This document shows positions 9,669 to 19,244 of a DNA stretch of 35,515 bases, piece by piece (the first letter of the stretch is position 1; every line of letters begins with the position of its first letter). The notes beneath the pieces are model-generated. The model was not told the origin of the DNA. It did no database searches and worked only from the letters and a program-made list of their open reading frames with translations. The DNA comes from Nitrospinota bacterium (GTDB lineage Bacteria > Nitrospinota > Nitrospinia > Nitrospinales > VA-1). The stretch lies in assembly GCA_014382285.1 (NCBI GenBank), contig JACNKA010000085.1:1-35515 (forward strand). Direction: 5' to 3'. Position numbers and translations under genes: made by a program.

Positions 9669-11423
9669 CTATTTTAGCTTGAATTTGTCCAGGCTCCGGG
9701 GGATGGAATCCAGATATTTATTTTTAACGCGATATTGTTGGTCACCCACCTCAACGAGATATTCCTGCTCCAGTTCAAAAAACTTCCCAACTTTAAGGGC
9801 TGTAATTTCATCCTGTTCATTTTTGAAAAGGCGGATGGTGAATGAGGGGGAATCGAGGCCTGATAGATTGGTGGGCAAGGGTGAGGTGATCGTAGAGTTA
9901 AACTCCAAACCTTTCAGAGCCCAGACCAGATCATTGCCAATGTGCTCGGTCTTGATTTTTTCGGGTTTTTCGAGATTCCATAGGGAGCCATTTTTCCTCA
10001 GTTCGAAGAGTTTGTCAGGAGTTTGGATTAAAATTTTATTCACTTCCGCATTTTCAAATTTCAGCAGCTTTTTATTTCTTAAATCATGAAGGTTGCGAAA
10101 TAGTTTGTCGATGACTTCTTTTGAAATTGAAAACACGGTTTGTTCGCCGGTTCGTTGGGCAAACACCTGCTGACCATCGGCAGATCGATTGCCCAATTGC
10201 AGAGCCCATGTTTTTGAGTTTTTCATTTTCAGACTTAAAGATTTTCGCGGAGTATCCAGGCCAAACGATTCGGGGATGTCCATGGAAATTTTTATGAACT
10301 CGTTGATTTTGGCATCCTTAAGGTCAAAAAGCAGGCTGTTAATGGTGGACAGGTCGGCGGAGGTTTTTAGCGGGCTTTGAATGCTCCAACTATTATTTTC
10401 TTCCCGGATCAAGTGAATGGTTTCATTTTCAGATCGCAGTGCCAACTCCAGAATTTCCTCTTCCTCAAACTCCAGTAATTTTTTATCGAGGAAGGCTACG
10501 GTTTTTTGGGAAAGTGTTTCAAAAAGCCGGGTGTCTATCAGCACGATATTTTTAGAGTCATTGATCTGCGCAAAATAGCCTTTTCCTTCCTTGAGGTTGC
10601 CCAGAGAAAGTGTGTGGGTTTCATCATTCTCTAAAACCAGTTTCAGTTTTGGCGGATTCAGGCCATAGGGTTTCAGGGAGTCAGGGTTTTCGTCGACAAA
10701 CTCTCGGACTCGGGAAAACTGAACGGACTGGAGAAAATTCATGATGGCATCTTTGTCTCCCTGGGCGCGAATACCTCCTGATATTTCCCAGACCGCACCT
10801 GTCTTCTTGAACTCCAGGGATTTTTCCTCTCTAATAATTTGTATGCGCTGGATGGAACCTGTATTGAAGTTGAGCAGGGTTTTGTCGCGAAAATTGTAGA
10901 CAGATTTTTCAAAAATCGATTGGGACGAATCAGCCATTATCACGGCGGGGTGACTTTCCCGTTTGAAATAGAGACTGCCCCCCAGTGGAGTTTCGTTCCC
11001 CACTAATAAGGTTTCCTCTTTTTTGTTTTCAAATTTGAAATAGAGTTTGAGATATGGGGAACTCAGGCCATAAATAGAAAGGTCTTTGGGGTTTTCTTCC
11101 ACCACCCGGGTTTTTTTCAAGCTTTCGATTTCTGATATAAAGGCTTCTGCTTCGGTAGAGTCGCCGGATGCCAAAAAAGGGCGGATGAGATTCCATTTAT
11201 GCGGGGCTTTACGTTTTAAGGCTATGGGTTCGCCATTGCCGGTCAGGGAAAACTCAACCACTTTTTCAACTTCAAGAGGAAGAAGTTTTTCAGCTTGCTC
11301 TTTTTGGTTTTTTTCTTTTAGCTCGGCGGGAAGGTCAACGAAAAAATAATAGAGAGCCAGACTCAGGAAAACAGCCGCCATCAAGGCCGTTCCTTTAAAT
11401 TTCATAGTCGGCGTCTCCGCCAC
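9669..11423 (-). CDS. DUF4340-type protein (membrane-anchored)
   Basis: N-terminal TM segment followed by repeated modules (WNLIRPF, VWEISGG, SWSIQSPLKTSADLSTINSLLFDLKDAK, LWNLEKPEKIKTEHIGNDLVWALKGLEF); next to GldG-like ORF. Confidence 0.75.
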   Translation of the reverse strand: MAETPTMKFKGTALMAAVFLSLALYYFFVDLPAELKEKNQKEQAEKLLPLEVEKVVEFSLTGNGEPIALKRKAPHKWNLIRPFLASGDSTEAEAFISEIESLKKTRVVEENPKDLSIYGLSSPYLKLYFKFENKKEETLLVGNETPLGGSLYFKRESHPAVIMADSSQSIFEKSVYNFRDKTLLNFNTGSIQRIQIIREEKSLEFKKTGAVWEISGGIRAQGDKDAIMNFLQSVQFSRVREFVDENPDSLKPYGLNPPKLKLVLENDETHTLSLGNLKEGKGYFAQINDSKNIVLIDTRLFETLSQKTVAFLDKKLLEFEEEEILELALRSENETIHLIREENNSWSIQSPLKTSADLSTINSLLFDLKDAKINEFIKISMDIPESFGLDTPRKSLSLKMKNSKTWALQLGNRSADGQQVFAQRTGEQTVFSISKEVIDKLFRNLHDLRNKKLLKFENAEVNKILIQTPDKLFELRKNGSLWNLEKPEKIKTEHIGNDLVWALKGLEFNSTITSPLPTNLSGLDSPSFTIRLFKNEQDEITALKVGKFFELEQEYLVEVGDQQYRVKNKYLDSIPRSLDKFKLK

Positions 11424-12925
11424 CAGATACGAACCCCCATTGCGGCAATCAGGCCGGGGAATACAATGATACCCATTATGAAAATTGCATTACCCAATGA
11501 CTGGGTCATTTGAATGGGGGTGCTTTTTCTTTCTTTAGGGCGAATGGAAATCAGTTGTTCCTCTTCTGCCAGCCAGGAAACAGCATTGAGAAAGAAATCG
11601 CCATTGCCCGAAAAGTTAGTGTAGCGATTATTGGAAAAATCCGAATCGCCCACCACCAAAAGTGTGGCCTTTAAAGGAGGTTCATTTGGTTTTTCATTCA
11701 GGTTTTTTGTGGCAATGACTGAGACGGAAACAGGTCCTTTGATATCCTTGCCTTCGTCATAGTTCACAGTCCCGGAATCAAAATCAGATTCTCCCCAGCT
11801 GTTGGCGCCGGTTTTCAAGAGTTCGGTGGTGGTGATGCCTGATACCGGAACTCCCTGGACCGATCTTATAATCGGAAAGATAGTTGGCAGAACAAAGTCG
11901 CTGGTGATTTCATGTGCTGTATATTGATTGACCACCGGTGCAGCGAAATCGCCTCCAAAAAGTTTGGACATGGGGTCGATAACGATATTTTCACCCAGCT
12001 CAATGCCCCATTTTTTGAGAAATGTTTCCATTCCAGATGAAGACTTGGGGTCGATAAGCATGAAAACGGCACCGCCAGAGTTTAAATAGTTTTCGATCGC
12101 TTTTTGCTCTTCGTCTTGGAGCGGTTTTTTGGGTCCTGGGACGACCAGTACTGAAGCGTCTTCAGGAATTTCCCCCGACTGAAGCAGGAGCAGGGATCTC
12201 ACAATGAATCCATCCTGCTCAAGATTTTTTTTGGCGGTGGCGTAGCCTTCGTTTTCAACGCTACTTATTGCGCTCTCGTTGTGTCCTTCGAGAAAATAGA
12301 TAACTTTTTGTTCGTCGCGGGTTACCTTTAATAAAGCATTCGTGATGTTTTCTTCGGTGGGATTTTGAATTTTTGTTTCCTTGGCTCCACTTTCCAGAAC
12401 AATGGTTCCATAAGTGGTGACGCCATATTGCTTGGTGACCGACGGGTTTTTATCCGGGTCAATATATTGCAGTTTGATTTTATCGGTCTCTTCACGATAA
12501 CCGGCAATCAAATTGGTAAAAGCGATTTTCTCGGGAGACTCGGTTTGGAAAAAAGCAGTCAGACTCACCTCACGTGGAAGATTGGAAATGAATTTTTTAG
12601 TTTGAGGTGCCAGGGTGAAGTAGCCCCCCTCTGTAAAGTCGAAACGATGTTTATGGCGGAAGGCAAGCAGGTTTACAAATATCAATATGCCCAGAAATAT
12701 AGAGGTCAGGATCAGGGTGTTCGCGCCATATAAGGCAGAACGCGAGGAAAGGCTCTGTTTTAATTCTGGGCCATTGGCGACCACGAAAAATATTCCGTTA
12801 ATCAAGCAGACGAGCGCCAGTGAGGCCGACACGCTTTTGAGTTCAGGAAGGACGACATATAAAAACAGGGCAATAAAACCTGTTGTCAGAGCCAGCCATC
12901 CTGCCATAGGTGCAAGTTTTTTCAT
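11402..12925 (-). CDS. GldG-like ABC transporter auxiliary protein
   Basis: TM at both ends; RFDFTEGGYFTLAPQTKKFISNLPREVSLTAFFQ, IYFLEGHNE, VLVVPGPKKPLQDEEQKAIENYLNSGGAVFMLIDP, VVGDSDFSNN typical of the family. Confidence 0.85.
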   Translation of the reverse strand: MKKLAPMAGWLALTTGFIALFLYVVLPELKSVSASLALVCLINGIFFVVANGPELKQSLSSRSALYGANTLILTSIFLGILIFVNLLAFRHKHRFDFTEGGYFTLAPQTKKFISNLPREVSLTAFFQTESPEKIAFTNLIAGYREETDKIKLQYIDPDKNPSVTKQYGVTTYGTIVLESGAKETKIQNPTEENITNALLKVTRDEQKVIYFLEGHNESAISSVENEGYATAKKNLEQDGFIVRSLLLLQSGEIPEDASVLVVPGPKKPLQDEEQKAIENYLNSGGAVFMLIDPKSSSGMETFLKKWGIELGENIVIDPMSKLFGGDFAAPVVNQYTAHEITSDFVLPTIFPIIRSVQGVPVSGITTTELLKTGANSWGESDFDSGTVNYDEGKDIKGPVSVSVIATKNLNEKPNEPPLKATLLVVGDSDFSNNRYTNFSGNGDFFLNAVSWLAEEEQLISIRPKERKSTPIQMTQSLGNAIFIMGIIVFPGLIAAMGVRIWWRRRRL

Positions 12926-12929
12926 TTCC

Positions 12930-13697
12930 TCATCTCCATCGATTGGAATCCAGCACGCGGTGACAGAGAAAAAGGCTGAGCAAAATAAAACTCAGGTAAT
13001 ACACCAGATCGCTGGTATCCACCATGCCTTTTAAGAAACGTTCCATGTGGTCAACAATAGAAAGGAATTGCAGCACCTGCCCGGCAGTGGCCCCTGCCGC
13101 TTGAGCTCCCCAGCCGATGACCCACATGAACAAGGAGAACCCGAAGGTCATAACGGCGGCAACAATTTGATTGTCTGTTAAAGATGAAGCGAAGACCCCC
13201 ACCGACACATAACAACCCGCCATCAATAGAACCCCTAGATAACCTGTAACAATGGGGCCGAGTTCAGGTTCTCCCAGAAGGAATAGGAATCCGATAGAAT
13301 AGGAGGAGATTGAAATCATCACTGTCACCACGATCATGCAGGCCAGAAATTTTCCAAGAACTATTTCCCTTAGAGGTACAGGGGAAGAAAGCAGGAGGCG
13401 GAAGGTTTTCGTTTTTTTCTCATCGGCAAAGCTACGCATGGTGATTATGGGAATGATCATCAGTAGAATCACCGACATGTTTTGCAGGCTGGGTTCAATG
13501 ACCATTTCGTTCAGGCTCAGGTTCATCCCCATAGCCTGAAGTTGACCTGCTTGTAAACTTTGGAAGCTGAAAAAATTCAGGATATTAAAAAATATAAAAC
13601 TATAGATGATTAAAAATACCGTGGTGACCACGTAAAAAATGGGCGAGTTAAAAAATGACCCCAAATCTCTCTTTGCAATGATCCAGGCGTTTCTCAT
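12930..13697 (-). CDS. ABC-2 type permease (GldF-like)
   Basis: MRNAWIIAKRDLGSFFNSPIFYVVTTVFLI, hydrophobic ORF; MRSFADEKKTKTFRLLLSSPVPLREIVLGKFLA motif. Confidence 0.87.
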   Translation of the reverse strand: MRNAWIIAKRDLGSFFNSPIFYVVTTVFLIIYSFIFFNILNFFSFQSLQAGQLQAMGMNLSLNEMVIEPSLQNMSVILLMIIPIITMRSFADEKKTKTFRLLLSSPVPLREIVLGKFLACMIVVTVMISISSYSIGFLFLLGEPELGPIVTGYLGVLLMAGCYVSVGVFASSLTDNQIVAAVMTFGFSLFMWVIGWGAQAAGATAGQVLQFLSIVDHMERFLKGMVDTSDLVYYLSFILLSLFLCHRVLDSNRWR

Positions 13698-14629
13698 GCC
13701 TTCACATCCTTTTCTTCAATAGTTAGTTTGAGGAATACATCTTCCAGGGTCATAGAGAGGGGTTTGATTTCTACAAGGCCCCATTGGTTGTCCAGTGCCA
13801 GACGTGCGAACTCATCTTGAAGGTTGGAATTCAATGCACATTCAATCAGAAACTGGTTTTTCTCTCCAGGCAAAACAGAAAGCACCTGATTGATGGAATT
13901 TAATTTCTTCTCTATATCATCGCTGGCATTTCTTACGGTCAGGGAGAGGCGTTCACTTTTTCTCAGTGAAGCGGTCAACCCTTCCAGGGAGTCCACCGCT
14001 GCAATTTCTCCTTCATTGATGATGATGACCCTCTGGCATATTTGTGTGATTTCGGGAAGAATGTGTGAACTGAGGATGATGGTATGTGAGGAGGCCAACT
14101 GCTGAATCAATTTTCGGATTTCTATAATTTGAATGGGGTCCAGGCCAATGGTCGGTTCATCAAGGATAAGAATGTCAGGGTCATGTACCATGGCCTGCGC
14201 CAACCCAACGCGTTGCTGGTATCCTTTAGAGAGTCGTCCGATGATACGGTGGCTGACATTTTTCAGAGAACATTTTTCGATCACTGCTTCCACTGCACTC
14301 CCGGTTTGCTTGCTTGTTAGTCCTCGAACTTGCGCGGCGAACATAAGGTAATCACGAACACTCATGTCCGGGTAGAGAGGCGGAGTTTCTGGTAGGTAAC
14401 CGATTATTTTCCTGAGCTCTATCGAATGCTCAAAGGTGTCGTATCCCTTAATTCGGGCCGTTCCGCTGGATGCGGGAAGGATGCATGAAAGGATGTTCAT
14501 GGTCGTGCTTTTACCCGCCCCATTGGGGCCTAGAAAGCCGACGACTTCTCCCTGCGCGATTTGGAACGTTAAATTGTTGATGGCCTTTCTTGGCCCGTAG
14601 TACTTGGTAAGATTCTCAACCTCAATCAT
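13694..14629 (-). CDS. ABC transporter ATP-binding protein (GldA-like)
   Basis: Walker A GPNGAGKST, signature LSKGYQQRVGLAQAMVHDP, Walker B ILILDEPTIGLDP. Overlaps permease start. Confidence 0.93.
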   Translation of the reverse strand: MIEVENLTKYYGPRKAINNLTFQIAQGEVVGFLGPNGAGKSTTMNILSCILPASSGTARIKGYDTFEHSIELRKIIGYLPETPPLYPDMSVRDYLMFAAQVRGLTSKQTGSAVEAVIEKCSLKNVSHRIIGRLSKGYQQRVGLAQAMVHDPDILILDEPTIGLDPIQIIEIRKLIQQLASSHTIILSSHILPEITQICQRVIIINEGEIAAVDSLEGLTASLRKSERLSLTVRNASDDIEKKLNSINQVLSVLPGEKNQFLIECALNSNLQDEFARLALDNQWGLVEIKPLSMTLEDVFLKLTIEEKDVKA

Positions 14630-14892
14630 CTCGACTCTCCATATGACTGTAATCTTTCCAAGGGTTCTTTAACTCATCGATGCGGCATAAAATTTCAAGT
14701 GGACTAGCATGCGGGAAATTTGTGCATAAAAAAACTATCACAGGGTATTCATGACTTTCAATTAAATATTTTTAATATTGAGTGGTTTAGCCTTATGGGT
14801 TGACCCTACCCCTGGTTCACATTCTGTTCATTATGATTTATTGTTGCTATGAGGGTTGTCGGTGCGGCCAGTATACATGTGAATTTTGGAAT

Positions 14893-15933
14893 TCATCCGA
14901 CAAAAACGCGTTTCCCATTTTGCTGTGCCGATTGATAAACGGCGGAAATGATCTCAAGAGCCCGTAACCCGTCTTTGCCAGTTGAGACACCGGCCTTTCC
15001 TGTTCGGAGTGTCCTGAGCATTTCGCGCGCTCCCCCAATGAAAGGAGACTCTAAATTTCCAGGCTCAGGAAAAGGGATTTTTTCCAGTTCTTGAAAGCCG
15101 GTGAAGCGGCGACTTTTTTTAGTGACATAAAGTTCTCGTCCGGCATTACCAATGAGTATCCGGCCTTCCGAGCCTTGAATATCCAGTTCGAAATTAAAAT
15201 ACTTTCTCGCGCCACCGCCTTCGATAAATCCGATAGCACCATTTTTAAAGCCGAGCATGGCACTTGCGGTTTCTTCAATATGTTTTTTCCCGCCTGGTCT
15301 GGTTTCGTGACCGGAGACCCAGGCGACAGGGCCGCCGAAAAAAAGTAAGAGATCTGTAAGGTGAGTGCCATCATGGAAGAGAGGGCCGCCGCCATGGTCG
15401 GATACAGAAAGCTTTCCCGGTTTCCAACTCAAGGCATTTCCAATTAGAGTTTTTATTTCCCCAATTTTTCCAGAGAGAATCAGTTTGCGGGCTTGTTGGT
15501 AATAAGCGTCCCATCTTCTTTCATGATTGATGATCAAGGGAATTTTTTTTCTCTGACAAATACGAACCATTTCCTGTGCTTGATCCAGATTGGTCGCAAT
15601 GGGTTTTTCGCAGAAAATACCTTTGACTCCAGCCTGTGTTGCTTCAAGGGTCATTTTTGCGTGGAGCGGAGTCCAGGTAGCGATGCAAAGTATGTCCAAG
15701 TTTTCCTTTTCCAGCATTTCCCGGTAATCAGAATATAAACCGGTTACGTTCCAGCGTTTTCCAAATTTCTGGAGTCGTTCAGGGTCGATATCACATCCTG
15801 CGGACAAACGGGTTGTGGGCAAGGCCGAAAACCCCCCGGCATGAGTACAAGGTTTTCCGCGTAAAGGGTCCTCTTCGAGAAGACTTCCTATACGTCCACA
15901 CCCAACGATACCTGTTTTAAAATTTTTCACCAA
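14893..15933 (-). CDS. Gfo/Idh/MocA family oxidoreductase
   Basis: GIVGCGRIGSLLEEDP, CEKPIATNLDQAQEMV, NHERRWDAYYQQARKLILSGKIGEI motifs. Confidence 0.9.
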   Translation of the reverse strand: MVKNFKTGIVGCGRIGSLLEEDPLRGKPCTHAGGFSALPTTRLSAGCDIDPERLQKFGKRWNVTGLYSDYREMLEKENLDILCIATWTPLHAKMTLEATQAGVKGIFCEKPIATNLDQAQEMVRICQRKKIPLIINHERRWDAYYQQARKLILSGKIGEIKTLIGNALSWKPGKLSVSDHGGGPLFHDGTHLTDLLLFFGGPVAWVSGHETRPGGKKHIEETASAMLGFKNGAIGFIEGGGARKYFNFELDIQGSEGRILIGNAGRELYVTKKSRRFTGFQELEKIPFPEPGNLESPFIGGAREMLRTLRTGKAGVSTGKDGLRALEIISAVYQSAQQNGKRVFVG

Positions 15934-16015
15934 AAATTATGAAAGAGAGGGTTTGTTGATATGACTCAGACGACCGAGGCTATTATAACACCGGTGGGAG
16001 AGGAGCGAGAGGTAT

Positions 16016-16051
16016 AACAAATCACTCCTGTTAAAACAGGAATGATTTGTT
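16016..16051 (-). terminator. Terminator-like hairpin downstream of FlaG
   Basis: aacaaatca-c-tcctgt ttaa-loop acagga-a-tgatttgtt, long stem with one mismatch. Could act on either strand. Confidence 0.55.
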
Positions 16052-16056
16052 TTATA

Positions 16057-16080
16057 CGGGGCCTTTTCGTGATGGCCCCG
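16057..16080 (-). terminator. GC-rich hairpin downstream of FlaG
   Basis: cggggcc-N10-ggccccg, perfect 7-bp stem. Confidence 0.5.
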
Positions 16081-16103
16081 GTTTATGACTGCGATAGGAA
16101 GAG

Positions 16104-16487
16104 CTAAGCGGGTCGATTGTGATTGAAGGCCACGCTATTGTATTCGCTGATTCCTTTACTGAGGCGCAACCGTTGCTCCCCAGGAATCTGGCGAACCTCT
16201 TCCCCTGTTTTATCATTCACGACTTCGACGATCACATCCTGAGACTCGGGGTCTATACGGACCCGGGTTTTGTTTTCTGAACCGGTAAGACCGGTACTGT
16301 CAGAAGAAACATTGTTGTCGTCGGAAATGATTTTCACTGTGCTCAGATCAGTCTGGTTGCCTGAAACCTGTCCATTGGAATCTACCTGAGGAGGGCCGCC
16401 GGTGGCTTCTTGCGATTGCGGTTTTGCAGGATGATACTGGGGCGAAAAACCCACAGAAAACGCTTTCGGGAAAATGGTTAATGACAT
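16104..16487 (-). CDS. flaG: FlaG-type flagellar protein
   Basis: C-terminal VRIDPESQDVIVEVVNDKTGEEVRQIPGEQRLRLSKGISEYN; adjacent to flagellins. Confidence 0.85.
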   Translation of the reverse strand: MSLTIFPKAFSVGFSPQYHPAKPQSQEATGGPPQVDSNGQVSGNQTDLSTVKIISDDNNVSSDSTGLTGSENKTRVRIDPESQDVIVEVVNDKTGEEVRQIPGEQRLRLSKGISEYNSVAFNHNRPA

Positions 16488-16558
16488 TGTAAACCTCCTG
16501 ATTATTGTTGAAAGAAATGTCGGGAAGCCAAGGCTCCTCTCATCTCATCAGTATTAAA

Positions 16559-17422
16559 TTACTGGACTCCTTCAAACAGGGTCAAAACATTTTGAGGAAT
16601 CAGATTGGCCTGCCCAATCATCGCGGCACCTGCCTGAACCAGAATCTGGTTTTTGGTCAGGGTCGTCAGTTCTTCAGCCATGTCAGCATCTCGAATGACT
16701 GACCCCGCTCTTGTCAAACCCTCAACTTGCGAATTGATACTGTTCAGGGCATGACTCAGGCGAATTTGTGTTGAACCCACTTTGCTGCGGATATCAATCA
16801 TATCGCTGATGGCGGCTGTTAAATCATTGAGAGCCAGAAAGGAGCTACCCTGTGATGTGATATTTGAACCAGCCAGGTTCAAACCTGTTGTGCTCACCTC
16901 AGTTAAATCGGTAGCCTCGTTCAGGTCAATCTGATTGTCAGCAGTGGCATTTATCCCCAATTGGAGAATGAGATGTTCTAAAGCACCTGCTGCCAGAGAG
17001 CCATCGAGAAGTTTGGTGCCTCTGAATTCTGTCACGCTTGAGATTCTGTCGAGTTCAGCCAACAGGTTTTGATATTCAAGGTCGATGGTTTGTCTTTCGT
17101 CCTGCCCTACGGTTCCGTTAGCCGACTGGGAAGCCAGAGATCGAAGCCGGATGAGAATGCTCGAAACTTCATTCAAAGCACCTTCTGCAGTACGAGTCAA
17201 AGACAGCCCGTCACTCACATTTTTGGAGCCTTGTTGGAGAGCCCGGACGTCTGAGCGAATGCTTTCGCTTAAGGCAAGTTCGGCCGCTCCGTCAGAGGCC
17301 TCTGAAATCCGGATACCTGATGCTAGCCGGGAAATGGACTTCCCAAGCTGGGATCGGCTTAATTCGAGAACGCGTTGTGCGTTCAGCGAAGATAAATTAG
17401 TGTTGATGGTTAATGTACCCAT
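16559..17422 (-). CDS. Flagellin (fla1 in this report; short, D0/D1 only)
   Basis: MGTLTINTNLSSLNAQRVLELSRSQLGKSISRLASGIRI ... AEELTTLTKNQILVQAGAAMIGQANLIPQNVLTLF. Confidence 0.95.
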   Translation of the reverse strand: MGTLTINTNLSSLNAQRVLELSRSQLGKSISRLASGIRISEASDGAAELALSESIRSDVRALQQGSKNVSDGLSLTRTAEGALNEVSSILIRLRSLASQSANGTVGQDERQTIDLEYQNLLAELDRISSVTEFRGTKLLDGSLAAGALEHLILQLGINATADNQIDLNEATDLTEVSTTGLNLAGSNITSQGSSFLALNDLTAAISDMIDIRSKVGSTQIRLSHALNSINSQVEGLTRAGSVIRDADMAEELTTLTKNQILVQAGAAMIGQANLIPQNVLTLFEGVQ

Positions 17423-17425
17423 ATT

Positions 17426-17443
17426 CTTTTCCTCCCTGAAAAG
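17426..17443 (-). promoter_or_regulatory. SD-sequestering hairpin with GGA loop, fla1 leader (putative CsrA site)
   Basis: RNA sense CTTTTC[AGGGAG]GAAAAG, 6-bp perfect stem, hexaloop, immediately 5' of ATG. Confidence 0.65.
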
Positions 17444-17525
17444 GTCTGGTGTTTAATTATTGAGTTTCAGCTTCCTTGCTTTATTTACTCGGTCAAAAAT
17501 GTTTTGTCCCGAGATAAATCTTTTA

Positions 17526-18383
17526 TTACTGGAGAAGCTGCAAGACAGATTGCGGAATCAGGTTGGCCTGACCCACCATCGCGGTTGATGCCTGAACCAA
17601 AATCTGGTTCCGCGTCAACAGGGCTACCTCTTCGGCGATATCCGCATCACGGATGGCCGATTCGGCGGCTTGCAGATTTTCAATAGTAATAGAAAGGTTC
17701 GAAATGGTCCTGACCAATCGGTTTTGCACCGCACCTACTTTACCTCGCCCTTGAGTCACCACTGAGATTGAAGAATTCATCTGGTCGAGGGTTGTCAAAG
17801 CTGCCCCGGCCGTGGTCAAGTTCAAATCGGCAAGTCCAAGGCTGGATGAGGTTACTGCTGTCAAATTCACCTGCTCATTCAGGTCAATTCGGCTGTCGGC
17901 GTTACTGTTAATACCGACCTGGATAAGAATGTGATTAGCGTTGGAAACGGATGACGCCAAAGAACCGTCCACCAGCCTTTGGCCGTTGAACTCGGTGGTA
18001 TTGGCGATACGGTCGATTTCCAACCGCAGTGCATCAAATTCCAATTGGATGGTTTGGCGTTCTGTGGAGCCAACGGTTCCCGTTGCAGCCTGAGAAGCCA
18101 GTTCCCGGAGACGAATTAAAATTCCGGATTGTTCGTTGAGGGCACCCTCTGTAACGTTGATGAGAGAGATGCCGTCATTGGCGTTTCTTACCGCTTGGCG
18201 CAGGGCTCGAATATCGGATCTTAAAGCCTCGGAGATGGCCAGACCCGCAGCATCGTCAGCACCTCGGTTAATACGGATCCCGGAGGAGATCCTTTCAACC
18301 GATGTTGCCAGGCGGTCGTTATTGACACCCAGGATTCTTTGGGCGTTCAAAGACGGAATGTTGTTAAAAATTCTGATGGGCAT
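17526..18383 (-). CDS. Flagellin (fla2)
   Basis: MPIRIFNNIPSLNAQRILGVNNDRLATSVERISSGIRINRGADDAAGLAISEALRSDIRALRQ ... NQILVQASTAMVGQANLIPQSVLQLLQ. Confidence 0.96.
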   Translation of the reverse strand: MPIRIFNNIPSLNAQRILGVNNDRLATSVERISSGIRINRGADDAAGLAISEALRSDIRALRQAVRNANDGISLINVTEGALNEQSGILIRLRELASQAATGTVGSTERQTIQLEFDALRLEIDRIANTTEFNGQRLVDGSLASSVSNANHILIQVGINSNADSRIDLNEQVNLTAVTSSSLGLADLNLTTAGAALTTLDQMNSSISVVTQGRGKVGAVQNRLVRTISNLSITIENLQAAESAIRDADIAEEVALLTRNQILVQASTAMVGQANLIPQSVLQLLQ

Positions 18384-18387
18384 GTTT

Positions 18388-18405
18388 ATTATCCTCCTTG
18401 ATAAT
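18388..18405 (-). promoter_or_regulatory. SD-sequestering hairpin with GGA loop, fla2 leader
   Basis: RNA sense ATTATC[AAGGAG]GATAAT, 6-bp perfect stem. Confidence 0.65.
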
Positions 18406-18427
18406 TAGGGATGAAGCTGATTCCCGT

Positions 18428-18447
18428 TTTCAGCATCCGTGCTGAAA
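18428..18447 (-). promoter_or_regulatory. Upstream GGA-loop hairpin, fla2 leader
   Basis: RNA sense TTTCAGC[ACGGAT]GCTGAAA; up to 8 bp if the A-T pair closes (tetraloop CGGA). Confidence 0.65.
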
Positions 18448-18576
18448 TTGAAAAATGTAGATGTTTCTTTTCTGAAAATTTTCAAACTTTAAAGCTATGA
18501 AGTTTAGAGTTCCAATGCCAGCTCGACCAATCCCCTCCAGGAAAATCGAACTTAAGTTTTACTAAACTCAAGATTT

Positions 18577-18604
18577 CTATCGGGATTTGGAAAAAATAGC
18601 TTTA
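18577..18604 (-). promoter_or_regulatory. Sigma-28 (FliA)-like promoter for fla2
   Basis: Minus strand TAAAGCTA-N12-CCCGATAG versus E. coli-type TAAAGTTT-N11-GCCGATAA. Confidence 0.55.
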
Positions 18605-18727
18605 CAGTTTTTTTTGATAAGCGCGGGAATAGGCGAGAAAAAAGTGACTATTTGATCGACAAATCAAGGTTTGAATGAGAGCAACCCATTGTTTTTATTG
18701 GTGTCTGTTTATTTCTGGGCGGGGGAA

Positions 18728-18764
18728 TAAAAAAATGCACCCTCCAAATACTTGGAGGGTGCAT
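18728..18764 (-). terminator. Rho-independent terminator after FlaG2
   Basis: atgcaccctccaa (18735-18747) / ttggagggtgcat (18752-18764), perfect 13-bp stem, 4-nt loop; U-tract on the minus strand. Confidence 0.9.
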
Positions 18765-18818
18765 AAATCATCCTGAGGGATGGTCGGAGGAGCCAGTTGG
18801 TGATAATCGAATCAGTTG

Positions 18819-19166
18819 TCAGACAGTTTCGTTGAGATGTTCCTGGTTGAACTCCGCGATCCGTTGAGTTAGTTTTAAAAAATCTTCTCCGGGAATCTGC
18901 CGAACCACTTCTCCCGTTTCACGATCCACAACACGAATGACCACTTCACGAGTTTCCTGATTGATCTTGTAGTCCACCGTGTGATCCGCTGAAAAACTTA
19001 TTTGATCTAACGTTTCTGTTAAACCAGATTTCCCTTCATATGCATCAATATCCTTTGTGGGGTTTGATGACCCGCTTTGGTAATGCTCCTTCGAAGGCTT
19101 TTGGCTTTGCCCGGTATGCACAGGGCTGTTTAAGCTGCCTGTAAAGGAGGAAATATCCAATGACAT
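18819..19166 (-). CDS. flaG: FlaG-type flagellar protein (second copy)
   Basis: DYKINQETREVVIRVVDRETGEVVRQIPGEDFLKLTQRIAEFNQEHL. Confidence 0.87.
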   Translation of the reverse strand: MSLDISSFTGSLNSPVHTGQSQKPSKEHYQSGSSNPTKDIDAYEGKSGLTETLDQISFSADHTVDYKINQETREVVIRVVDRETGEVVRQIPGEDFLKLTQRIAEFNQEHLNETV

Positions 19167-19191
19167 TTAACGACCTCCTGCTAATTAAACG

Positions 19192-19227
19192 TTTTTGAAA
19201 ACTATAATAGCGTTTTGTTTTCAAAAA
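19192..19227 (-). terminator. Inverted repeat between fla3 and FlaG2 (attenuator or processing hairpin)
   Basis: tttttgaaaac (19192-19202) / gttttcaaaaa (19217-19227), perfect 11 bp, 14-nt loop. Confidence 0.45.
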
Positions 19228-19244
19228 GGCGGTTAGTAAAAATA

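Noticed and set aside
9669-14629. Gld genes as evidence for gliding motility
   Set aside because: GldA/F/G-like ABC systems are widespread in non-gliders; no other gliding genes seen here.
17483-17519. Hairpin atttactcgg/ccgagataaat between fla2 and fla1 as a terminator
   Set aside because: Stem has a bulge and no U-tract; fla1 has no obvious promoter of its own, so read-through is more likely.
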